Shown here in pieces: positions 14,856-22,361 of a stretch of DNA of 64,000 nucleotides (position 1 is the stretch's first letter; each line of letters begins with the position of its first letter). Source of the stretch: IDS-8 sp964491485 (lineage in GTDB: Bacteria > Pseudomonadota > Gammaproteobacteria > Steroidobacterales > Woeseiaceae); assembly GCA_964491485.1 (NCBI GenBank), contig CAZBGV010000005.1, positions 5,791 to 69,790 on the forward strand, read 5' to 3'. Position numbers and translations under genes: made by a program. The notes under the pieces were generated by a model. That model made no database searches and was not told the DNA's origin. It worked only from the letters and a program-made list of their open reading frames with translations.

Positions 14856-17800
14856 CGATGCTCCTCGGTGAAGCCGAAAGCGCCGAGCCACGTGCGGAGG
14901 CCGCGCGGCCCGCCCGCCGGCCGGCTGTACGCCACATTGGCCGGTATGCGCAAATCCACTTCGGTGCCCGCTCCCGGCCGGCTCCAGACGTCGAGCTGAG
15001 CGCCGAGCCTCTTCGCCCGCTCGCGCATGCCGGTCAGGCCGAAATGCCCGGGCCTTTCGCCGGCATCGAGAACATCGTCGCTGATGCCGCGCCCATCGTC
15101 CCGGATCCGGACCTGGAGCGCCGTCTCGCCGTACGTCACTTCGACTTCGATCGCGCCCGCCCCGGCATGCTGGAACGCGTTGCACAGCGCCTCGCGGCTG
15201 ACGAGGTATCCTTCCTCGCGCACGATCGGGTGGAGGTCGCGGCTTGCGCCCTGGACGCTGACCTTGAGCCTGGCCGGGTGCAGGTTCGACAAGTACCTGC
15301 CTTCGGTCGCGAGCGCCTGCCCCAGCTCGCCGGACCCCGCGGTCACGGGACGCAGATCCTGCACCTTGTCCCGACTTTCGCCCAGCAGCTGGTCCGCGCG
15401 GTCGAGCGACTGCTCCAGCATCTGCCGCACGGGGTCCTCCGTCGGGATGTGGTCGGCGGCCGCCTGGAATCGCCAGATCAGGCCCTGTATTCCCTGCAGC
15501 AGCGTATCGTGCAGGTCGCGCGCGATGCGCTCGCGTTCGCCGAGCCGCGCTTCGAGGCGAATCCGGATCCGGCTCGCCATGTGGGCCAGCCGCAGCCGGT
15601 ACGACGACCAAAGCAGCAGCAGGCCGAGCGCGATGCACAAGGCGATGAACCCGCGCGACTGGACGAACGTGGGCGGTATCTCGAAGGCCACCGCGGCGCC
15701 GCTCCGGTTCCACACGCCGTCGTCGTTGGCGGCGATCACGCGGAAGCGATACTTCCCCGGCGGAAGGCTGGTATAGAAGGCCTGCCGTCTCGTGCCGGGA
15801 TCGCGCCACGTGCTGTCGAAGCCTTCGAGCCTGTAGCGCACGCCCACCTGCCGCGGGTTCGCGAAGCTCAGGGCTGCGTAATCGATCTCGATGTTCGCCG
15901 TCGCCGCCGGCAAGGTGAGCGACCCGGGATCGCGGTAGAGGCGTCCGTCCGCGGTGACGGACCTGATTGCGATGTCGGGCGGCAGCTCGTTGCGCACGAT
16001 GCGCTCGGGATCCATCCACAGCGTGCCGGTCTCGGTCGCAACCCACAGGCGTCCGTCGCCGCCGCGCACCATCGCACGTTGCGTGTGCGAGTGCGGGCGA
16101 CTGGCCAGGCCGTCGCCGGCGTCGAGCGAAAGCGCCGGCGAGGGCGGGACGTGATCCGAGAACGCGCGCTCGAGGTCCTGCGATCGAACGCGCACCAGCT
16201 TCCGCGGATACGCCAGCCACATATCGCCGTCCGGCATCCGCACCATGCCGCTGATCCGGACGTTCGGCTCCTGCGGGTTCCAGATGGTCTCGGCTTTGCC
16301 ATCGCGAAAGCGGGTGAGACCGAAGGTGCCTGCCGTGAACACGTCCCCGCCGGGGGGCGCGTAGATCGTGACCTCCGTCGGATCGCCGGCCCCGAAATCC
16401 AGCGGCACGAAGCGCGGTTGCGGATAATCGATCCACGCGAGCCGGCGCCGTTCCCACTGCACGATGAGCCGGCCCCGGGGATCCGTAACCAGCGTCATCG
16501 GGTAGAAGGTCTTCTCGTCGGGCGGCCCGAACATCGCCTCCCACCGCCCCTCGCGATAGCGGTGCAACCCGCCGCCGCCGGCGGAGATCCAGTAGTTGCC
16601 GTCCGCGTCGAAAGCGCAGTCCCAGACGATGTCGTGGGTGCTCCCGGAAGCAGGCCGCTCGATGGTTTCGCGAACGTGGCCGCCCTGCCACACGAGAATG
16701 TGCGTCGCGAACGCAATCCAGAGCGCGCCATCCGGCGCTTCGCAGATGCCCTGCGGCTCCGATACATCGCGCAGGATCGGCACCGGGGCGCCGCCCGGCG
16801 GCACGCGGTAGATCGTCCGCGCCTCGCCGATGTAAACGCTTCCGTCCGAAGCCGCCATCAGCTTGTCGCCGAAAGCGGCGGGCGCCGTCAGCGCCGGGAC
16901 GAAACGCAGCGTTGCGGGGCGGAGCTTGTCCAGGCCCCTTTCGGTTCCGATCCACACATTGCCTTCGCGGTCCTCGAGGACCTTGTTCGTCACCTCCGAC
17001 GAGAGCCCGTCGCCGGCGACGAACGTTTCGACGCTCGAGCTCGCATCGGCCGGCGACCGCGGACCCGAGGGGCTGGCACGCGCGACCCGCTGCACGCCGT
17101 CGTAGCGCGTCGCGATCCAGAGATTGCCGGCACGATCGAACATCGGCGCGCCGCGAATCTGCGCAGCGTCGGTCGCGTACGCGAAACGCAGCGCGGGCGG
17201 CGGCCCGCGCCCTGCCGGGCCGGTGAGCGGATAGCTGCCGCCCTTCCCGGAAAGCCAGACACGGCCCGCCGGGTCCTGTGACAACCTTCCGTTTGCGTGC
17301 GGCGTCTCGAGGACCGTCGCGAACTGCCGGGCGCCGGGAGCCAGCCGCGCCACCGAGTTGGAGAGGGACACCCACACGGCGCCGTCAGCCGCGACCAGCA
17401 GGCTCAGGGCGTCGTCTCGCGGCAGGCCGCGGGCCGAATCGAATAGCCGCCACGCGCCGTTCTCGAACCGGAGCAACGCGGCGTCGAACTTTGCCGTCAG
17501 GGCCCAGATCGCTCCGTTCGGCGCTTCGGCGAGGGCCGTGATCCAGGCCGGCGCGGGAGCCGCGTCGAGGAAGCGGAGCGCGCCGTCGCGATAGACGGCG
17601 AAGCGGCGCGATCCGGTGAAACTGGTCCACACGTCACCGTCGCGCGTCACGAGCAACGCGCTCGGATGACCGCCTTTCTCGTTGCCGCCTTCCGGCTCGA
17701 TGGACTCGAAGCTGATGCCGTCGAAGCGGAACAGCCCCTCGCCGGTGGCAAGCCACAGGAAGCCGTCATGTCCCTGCGCCATGTCCACCACCGGCGCGGG

Positions 17801-18010
17801 CGCCTCGTTCGCCTCGACCCATCGCTGGTGCGTGTAGTCGACGAGCGAGCGCGGCACATCCGCGGCGGACGCCGCCGGCGGAAGCAGGACCATCACGAGG
17901 AGAAGTACCGCGCCGGCGGGATGCACGGATCGCTGCAACTGTACCCCGATCCGCCACGTCACGGCGGCGCTCCGCGAAGCCCTGATCGCGCACGCTCGCC
18001 GCCGGTGCAT
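14852..18010 (-). CDS. Hybrid propeller sensor histidine kinase (Reg_prop / Y_Y_Y / HisKA_3)
   Basis: The 1052-residue sensor has a signal peptide ending AASAAD, then a long periplasmic region of repeated blades such as GHDGFLWLATGEGLFRFDG and REGNVWIGTERGLDKL, the two-component regulator propeller repeats. A Y_Y_Y-type domain follows (YRLEGFDSTW, YRFRVIAANDDGVW), then a membrane helix near 788-803. The phospho-acceptor is His834 in ARDLHDTLLQG, and a HATPase domain has NAFQHAGAG and DDGRGI. It phosphorylates the overlapping NarL-type regulator. Such sensors often respond to sugars or other extracellular ligands. The ATG at 18010 gives the signal peptide directly. Confidence 0.92.
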   Translation of the reverse strand: MHRRRACAIRASRSAAVTWRIGVQLQRSVHPAGAVLLLVMVLLPPAASAADVPRSLVDYTHQRWVEANEAPAPVVDMAQGHDGFLWLATGEGLFRFDGISFESIEPEGGNEKGGHPSALLVTRDGDVWTSFTGSRRFAVYRDGALRFLDAAPAPAWITALAEAPNGAIWALTAKFDAALLRFENGAWRLFDSARGLPRDDALSLLVAADGAVWVSLSNSVARLAPGARQFATVLETPHANGRLSQDPAGRVWLSGKGGSYPLTGPAGRGPPPALRFAYATDAAQIRGAPMFDRAGNLWIATRYDGVQRVARASPSGPRSPADASSSVETFVAGDGLSSEVTNKVLEDREGNVWIGTERGLDKLRPATLRFVPALTAPAAFGDKLMAASDGSVYIGEARTIYRVPPGGAPVPILRDVSEPQGICEAPDGALWIAFATHILVWQGGHVRETIERPASGSTHDIVWDCAFDADGNYWISAGGGGLHRYREGRWEAMFGPPDEKTFYPMTLVTDPRGRLIVQWERRRLAWIDYPQPRFVPLDFGAGDPTEVTIYAPPGGDVFTAGTFGLTRFRDGKAETIWNPQEPNVRISGMVRMPDGDMWLAYPRKLVRVRSQDLERAFSDHVPPSPALSLDAGDGLASRPHSHTQRAMVRGGDGRLWVATETGTLWMDPERIVRNELPPDIAIRSVTADGRLYRDPGSLTLPAATANIEIDYAALSFANPRQVGVRYRLEGFDSTWRDPGTRRQAFYTSLPPGKYRFRVIAANDDGVWNRSGAAVAFEIPPTFVQSRGFIALCIALGLLLLWSSYRLRLAHMASRIRIRLEARLGERERIARDLHDTLLQGIQGLIWRFQAAADHIPTEDPVRQMLEQSLDRADQLLGESRDKVQDLRPVTAGSGELGQALATEGRYLSNLHPARLKVSVQGASRDLHPIVREEGYLVSREALCNAFQHAGAGAIEVEVTYGETALQVRIRDDGRGISDDVLDAGERPGHFGLTGMRERAKRLGAQLDVWSRPGAGTEVDLRIPANVAYSRPAGGPRGLRTWLGAFGFTEEHR

Positions 18011-18187
18011 GGTTGTCCGAAGTCCGCCAGAGACCTTCCCCGTCGCCAGTATAGGGCATCGTGAGCTCCGAGCCCCTGATGGAGTGTGTACGAAAACGGG
18101 GCGGCTCCCGCATCTCCCGAAAGGGATAGGGCACGCTATCCGGACAGCGGGTTTGCGGGAGCTTGCAGAGGGCGCACGCTCCGCGGC

Positions 18188-18556
18188 ATGCAGAAACTTT
18201 TCTCGATGTTTCCGGCCGGCCTGCCGGGCCTCGCGTTGTTGCTCATGCGGGGCTCGGTCGTGCTTGCGCTGCTGCTGACGGACTATGGCCACCGGCAGGT
18301 GCTGCCGGCCTGGGTTCACGGCATCGCGATCGTGATCTCCGGCGCATTGTCGGTGGGCTGTCTCACACCGATCGCCGCCGCCGCGGCGCTCGTGCTGAAC
18401 GGATGGGTGTGGCTCGGCACCAGCGTCGACAATGCCGCCGTGGGCATCATCTTTGCACTGGATGCGATCGCGCTCGCGCTGCTCGGCCCCGGCGCCTACT
18501 CGATCGACTCGCATCGTTTCGGGCGGCGCCTCGTCGTGCCGCCTCCGTCGCAGTGA
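18188..18556 (+). CDS. DoxX-like small membrane protein
   Basis: A 122-residue protein with about four hydrophobic helices (LALLLMRGSVVLALLLTDYG, VHGIAIVISGALSVG, PIAAAAALVLNGWVWLG, GIIFALDAIALALLGPG). The pattern of R in helix 1, followed by GPGAYSIDSHRFGRR at the end, is that of DoxX/DUF-type membrane proteins. The start at 18188 is chosen because the upstream extension is not hydrophobic or conserved-looking. It is divergent from the sensor kinase gene, and 128 bp ahead of the AraC gene. Confidence 0.7.
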   Translation: MQKLFSMFPAGLPGLALLLMRGSVVLALLLTDYGHRQVLPAWVHGIAIVISGALSVGCLTPIAAAAALVLNGWVWLGTSVDNAAVGIIFALDAIALALLGPGAYSIDSHRFGRRLVVPPPSQ

Positions 18557-18684
18557 CTCACTCCATCGTGTCGATCTCCCGTCTCCCTGAAGTGGCGTGC
18601 TTTCCGGGTGCTCGCAAATGACGATGCTTCGACGTCTCGCGAAGCAACGAGGCCCGATTCACCCCGACTTTACGGAGAGATCTG

Positions 18685-19305
18685 ATGAATGCGTACTTTC
18701 CGTCCGCCACGGCCGCACCGCCCGACGCGCTCGCCGCGAGCGTCATTCCGGACCCGACGCTCGTCCTGCTGAAGGCAAGGAACGAGCCTGAGCTCTCCCC
18801 GGGGCAGCTGAAGTCGGTCATCGCCGAGCTGGTCACGGCGCTGAGCAGCGCGCTGAACGACGAGCGCGAGTCCGCGGAGGAAAGCCTGGGCAGGATCGCG
18901 GCCATCCTGAAGCCCTGGCACAAGCCGGAGACGCACGCCCGGGAGCAGATGAAGGGCGGACTGGCGCCCTGGCAGATCCGCAAGGTGATCTCGTACATCG
19001 AAGCCCATCTCGACAAGCCCATCAGGAGCGGCGATCTCGCCGCGCTTTTGAACCTGAGCGCCTGTCATTTCAGCCGCGCGTTCCGCCAGAGCCTGGGGGA
19101 TTCGCCGATCGAGTACGTCATCCGGCGCCGCGTGGAACGCGCGCAGGGCCTGATGCTCTCGACCGGCGCGCCTTTGAGCCAGATCGCGCTCGACTGCGGC
19201 CTGGCCGACCAGGCCCACTTCAGCCGCCTCTTCCGCCGCATCGTGGGCGAGAGCCCGAGCGCGTGGCGCCGCGCCCGCCTGGCCCCGGGGTGCGGAGCCG
19301 GGTAG
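18685..19305 (+). CDS. AraC-family transcriptional regulator
   Basis: The 206-residue protein has a C-terminal AraC DNA-binding domain with two helix-turn-helix motifs: LAALLNLSACHFSRAFRQSLGDSP (about 114-138) and the signature LSQIALDCGLADQAHFSRLFRRIVGESPSAWRR at the end. The N-terminal 90 residues are short and lack a recognisable cupin sensor. The start ATG at 18685 follows GAGAGAT. The 3' end converges with an alpha/beta hydrolase gene, which is a possible target together with the cupin gene beyond it. Confidence 0.9.
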   Translation: MNAYFPSATAAPPDALAASVIPDPTLVLLKARNEPELSPGQLKSVIAELVTALSSALNDERESAEESLGRIAAILKPWHKPETHAREQMKGGLAPWQIRKVISYIEAHLDKPIRSGDLAALLNLSACHFSRAFRQSLGDSPIEYVIRRRVERAQGLMLSTGAPLSQIALDCGLADQAHFSRLFRRIVGESPSAWRRARLAPGCGAG

Positions 19306-19369
19306 CCGGAAAGGGGGCAGCTCGCTCGACCGAGCCGCCCGCCGTTCCGGCCACCGGCGAGAGTCCGAC

Positions 19370-20206
19370 TCAGCTCTCGATGAATGCGAGCAGGTCGGGG
19401 TTGATCACGTCGGCGTGCGTCGTGCACATGCCGTGCGGGAACTTCTCGTAGACCTTCAGGGTGGCGTTCCGTAACAGCTTCGACGAGCGCATGGCCGAAA
19501 TGCCGATCGGCACGATCTGGTCGTCGTCGCCGTGCATCACGAGCGTCGGCACCTCGATGGACTGCAGGTCCTCGGTGAAGTCGGTTTCGGAGAACGCCTT
19601 GATGCCGTCGTAATGCGCCTTGGCACCGCCGGCCATCGCCTGCCGCCACCAGTTGTCGATCACGGCCTGCGACGCTTTCGCGCCCGGCCGGTTGAAGCCG
19701 TAGAAAGGGCCGCTCGCGAATTCGAGGAAGAACTGCGCGCGGTTGGCGGCGAGCGCTGCCCGCAGCTGATCGAGCACCTCCATCGGCAGGCCGTCGGGAT
19801 TCTCGGGCGCCTTCGCCATGAGCGGCGGCACGGCCGCGATGAGAACCAGCTTGGCCACGCGCCCCTGCGGCTCGCCGAAGCGGGCGACGTAACGTGTCGC
19901 CTCGCCGCCGCCGGTGGAGTGACCGATATGGATGGCGTCGCGGAGATCGAGGTGCCCGACCACCGCGGCGGCGTCCGCGGCGTAGTGGTCCATGTCGTGA
20001 CCGTCGCTGACCTGGCTCGAGCGGCCGTGGCCCCGCCGGTCATGGGCGATGACGCGATAGCCCTTGTTGACGAAGTAGAGCAACTGGGTGTCCCAGTCGT
20101 CTCCGCTGAGCGGCCAGCCGTGATGGAAAACGAGCGGCTGCGCGTCTCGCGGGCCCCAGTCCTTGTAGTAGATCAGGGCGCCGTCTTCGGTAGTCACTGT
20201 GCTCAT
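19370..20206 (-). CDS. Alpha/beta hydrolase, non-heme haloperoxidase-like
   Basis: The 278-residue protein is close in style to non-heme chloroperoxidases and arylesterases. The oxyanion stretch is HHGWPLSGDDWD, the nucleophile elbow GHSTGG places Ser97, the acid is in MHGDDDQIVP (about 227-229), and the base is His258 in FPHGMC. It lacks a signal peptide and is cytoplasmic. The physiological role is usually ester or lactone hydrolysis; the haloperoxidase activity seen in vitro with organic acids is a side reaction. Confidence 0.9.
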   Translation of the reverse strand: MSTVTTEDGALIYYKDWGPRDAQPLVFHHGWPLSGDDWDTQLLYFVNKGYRVIAHDRRGHGRSSQVSDGHDMDHYAADAAAVVGHLDLRDAIHIGHSTGGGEATRYVARFGEPQGRVAKLVLIAAVPPLMAKAPENPDGLPMEVLDQLRAALAANRAQFFLEFASGPFYGFNRPGAKASQAVIDNWWRQAMAGGAKAHYDGIKAFSETDFTEDLQSIEVPTLVMHGDDDQIVPIGISAMRSSKLLRNATLKVYEKFPHGMCTTHADVINPDLLAFIES

Positions 20207-20550
20207 CGGATGTCTCCTCGGGTTGCGGTCCCGCCGGATGGCAGGGGACCGGGTGGGCCTCTGTCGCAGGCCGTTTCAGCTCGCCCCTATCAATACCGTA
20301 GGCGATCTGCAGGGGGATTGAACGGCCTTGCCTGGACTTGGCGGCAGGCCCGAGCTTCGGCTGGCCGGTGGCGTTGTTGACGGTAACGCTCGACTCGTGC
20401 GCTGCCGTTGCGCCGGACGCTTGCCGGCGCGGCAGAGGACAAACGGGAGCAGCCCCGTTCAAGAACGATCCGTTTGCCTTCGGTAGCGTGCTGGACTTGT
20501 AATCAGTGGTGATCCGTATCGACCACGACGGGAACTGAAGGAGAAGCGCC
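20207..20550. other. Divergent intergenic region without a gene
   Basis: The 344 bp between the alpha/beta hydrolase and cupin genes hold promoters in both directions by position. I see a clear ribosome site (GAAGGAG) before the cupin. A stretch at about 20473-20515 resembles the anticodon arm of a threonine tRNA but does not form a tRNA. No long repeat or strong palindrome is apparent. Confidence 0.5.
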
Positions 20551-20937
20551 ATGCCGAAAGTACTGATCGCCCTGTGCGGCCTCGCCGCGAGTGCCGCGTT
20601 CGCCCAGGAAGCGCAGGTAACGCCGCTCGTGACGCACGAGCTGGCGCCGTTGGACGGGCAGGAAGAAGGCACGATGCTGGTGGTCGAGTACCCGCCGGGC
20701 GGCTCGAGCGCCCCGCACCGGCACAACGCGTACGCATTCGTCTACGTGCTGGAAGGGCGGGTGGCGATGCAGGTCAAGGGCGGGGACGAGGTGACCATAG
20801 GGCCCGGCGAGACGTACCTCGAGACGCCCGAGGACGTGCACCTCGTCTCGCGGAATGCCAGCACGACGGAGCCGGCGCGGTTCGTCGTGTTCCTCGTGAA
20901 GCGTAAGGGCGCACCGATCACCGTACCGGCCGACTGA
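20551..20937 (+). CDS. Exported single-domain cupin protein
   Basis: The 128-residue protein has a short signal peptide (KVLIALCGLAASAAFAQE) and one cupin fold. Metal ligands are probably His56 and His58 in PHRHNAY, Glu68 in VLEGR and His97 in EDVHLVS. Periplasmic cupins of this type have varied or unknown functions. The ATG is well placed after GAAGGAGAAG. It is followed by two unrecognised genes in the same direction. Confidence 0.88.
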   Translation: MPKVLIALCGLAASAAFAQEAQVTPLVTHELAPLDGQEEGTMLVVEYPPGGSSAPHRHNAYAFVYVLEGRVAMQVKGGDEVTIGPGETYLETPEDVHLVSRNASTTEPARFVVFLVKRKGAPITVPAD

Positions 20938-21053
20938 TGGGCGGACGTTCGCACCCGGCGCGGTGAGCGCGCCGGGCCTTGCAGGCGACTGATCGGCGCG
21001 CGATCCAACGCTCGCTCCGCCTCGACTATCTTTCTGTACAAGGAGGAACGAAC

Positions 21054-21413
21054 ATGAAGCTCAGTCTCGATCCGTCCGCGGTGGAACCGCGCGACGTCAC
21101 TCCCGAGTCGCTGGCGCTCGCCAGGTGGTATGACGCCAACCCCGCCGTCCGGCGCCTCTGGGGTATCCAGGACCCGGAGACGCTGAGGGTCGTCGTGGCG
21201 CTCGAGCCGACGCACGACGGTGACGACGTCTTGCCGGCGTGGGCCGCAAACTACCGGGCGTGGGCCCGCGAGCTGCGCTCGCTGACCCGAAGCGCCGTGC
21301 AACTCGAGCTGTTCAGGGAATCCGCGTTCGAAGACATCGAATTTCGCGCGGAAAGCGTCGTCATCGCCGACCTGTTCTGGAGGGATCCGGCCGTCCTTCC
21401 GGCGGCGCTGTAG
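21054..21413 (+). CDS. Conserved-looking protein of unknown function, 119 aa
   Basis: A soluble 119-residue protein beginning MKLSLDPSAVEPRDVTPESLALARWYDANPAV, with many acidic residues and no signal peptide or membrane segment. A strong ribosome site (AAGGAGG) seven bases before the ATG at 21054 supports this start over an earlier in-frame one. It ends 60 bp before the next gene and may be co-transcribed with it. I do not recognise a family, and no catalytic motif is evident. Confidence 0.7.
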   Translation: MKLSLDPSAVEPRDVTPESLALARWYDANPAVRRLWGIQDPETLRVVVALEPTHDGDDVLPAWAANYRAWARELRSLTRSAVQLELFRESAFEDIEFRAESVVIADLFWRDPAVLPAAL

Positions 21414-21473
21414 TCGTCGCTGGCCTCGCGCGGTTGCCTGCACCCGGTCTCGCACGATCGAAGCCCGACCCGC

Positions 21474-22361
21474 ATGAACAAGCCCATCAACATTCTCCTG
21501 CAGACGACGATCGAGCCGGTCGAAAACGACTGGCACATCGGCCGCTTTTCCATGCTGCGGGACTACCTCGGCTCGCTGCGCGCGCCCGACGGCAGCCCGC
21601 TGTTCAACGTGACGGCCCGGGATCGGGACACGCCGGGCCTGCCCGATCCGGTCCTGTCCTCGCTGGATCGTTCGCCCTACGACGAGCTGTGGCTGTTCGC
21701 CGTCGACACCGGCAACGGCCTGCACGAAGCCGACAGCGCGGGCATCCTGCGATTCCGGGCCCGCGGCGGCGGGCTGATGATCACCCGCGACCACATGGAC
21801 CTCGGTTGTTCCGTCTGCAGCCTGAGCGTGCTGGGCGAGGCGCACCGCTTCCACACGCACAATGCGGTCACGCCGGTGCCCGCCCCCGACGACCGTGACA
21901 CGCCGGCCATCCTCTGGCCGAACTTTCATTCCGGCGCGAACGGCGATTTCCAGCGCGTGCAGGCCGTGTTGCCGCTGCATCCCGTCATGCGCGACCCGCA
22001 ATCCGCCGACGGGACGGTGATGTATTTCCCGGCGCACCCGCATGAAGGCGCGGTGAGGGCCCCTGAGTCCGCTTTGGGCGCCCGCGTGATCGCCACGGGA
22101 CGAAGCGGGGCGAGCGGGGCGCGCTTCAACATAGCGGTCGCATTCGAGCCTTCCGCTACGGAAGGCCCCGCGATCGCGGAATCCACGTTTCATCACTTCG
22201 CGGACTACAACTGGGACTCCGCGCTCGGCAGTCCCGATTTCGTCACCGAGAAACCGGTCCGCACGCTGGCCAACACACCCGTCGCGATGGCCTCGGTTCA
22301 TCGCTACGTGCGAAACCTCGCGCTGTGGCTGGCGGGAAGGCCCGAGCCGCTATCTCGGTAG
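21474..22361 (+). CDS. Unrecognised cytoplasmic protein with amidotransferase-like layout
   Basis: The 295-residue product alternates strands and helices in a way that resembles ThuA or class I amidotransferase-like folds: INILLQTTIE at the start, YDELWLFAVDTG, LRFRARGGGLMITRDHMDLG, and PAILWPNFHSG. Conserved-looking Cys pairs (CSVCS near 118-122) and HTHNAV stand out. There is no signal peptide. It overlaps the convergent GH3 gene by 12 bp. The family assignment is a guess from pattern; function is not known. Confidence 0.6.
   Translation: MNKPINILLQTTIEPVENDWHIGRFSMLRDYLGSLRAPDGSPLFNVTARDRDTPGLPDPVLSSLDRSPYDELWLFAVDTGNGLHEADSAGILRFRARGGGLMITRDHMDLGCSVCSLSVLGEAHRFHTHNAVTPVPAPDDRDTPAILWPNFHSGANGDFQRVQAVLPLHPVMRDPQSADGTVMYFPAHPHEGAVRAPESALGARVIATGRSGASGARFNIAVAFEPSATEGPAIAESTFHHFADYNWDSALGSPDFVTEKPVRTLANTPVAMASVHRYVRNLALWLAGRPEPLSR

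Noticed and set aside
14858..17281. Very long plus-strand open frame across the sensor kinase gene
   Set aside because: It is antisense to a clearly conserved propeller kinase; high GC content creates such open frames by codon bias.
14856..17375. Upstream extension of the response regulator to a 1052-residue protein
   Set aside because: The extra part is Arg/Ala/Gly-rich and out of frame with the kinase gene it overlaps. The ATGA overlap and a normal receiver start support 14855.
20473..20515. Stretch resembling a threonine tRNA (cttgtaatcagt with a ggtag D-arm-like part)
   Set aside because: The 5' half of the anticodon stem does not pair, and no acceptor stem or GTTCGA T-loop is present.
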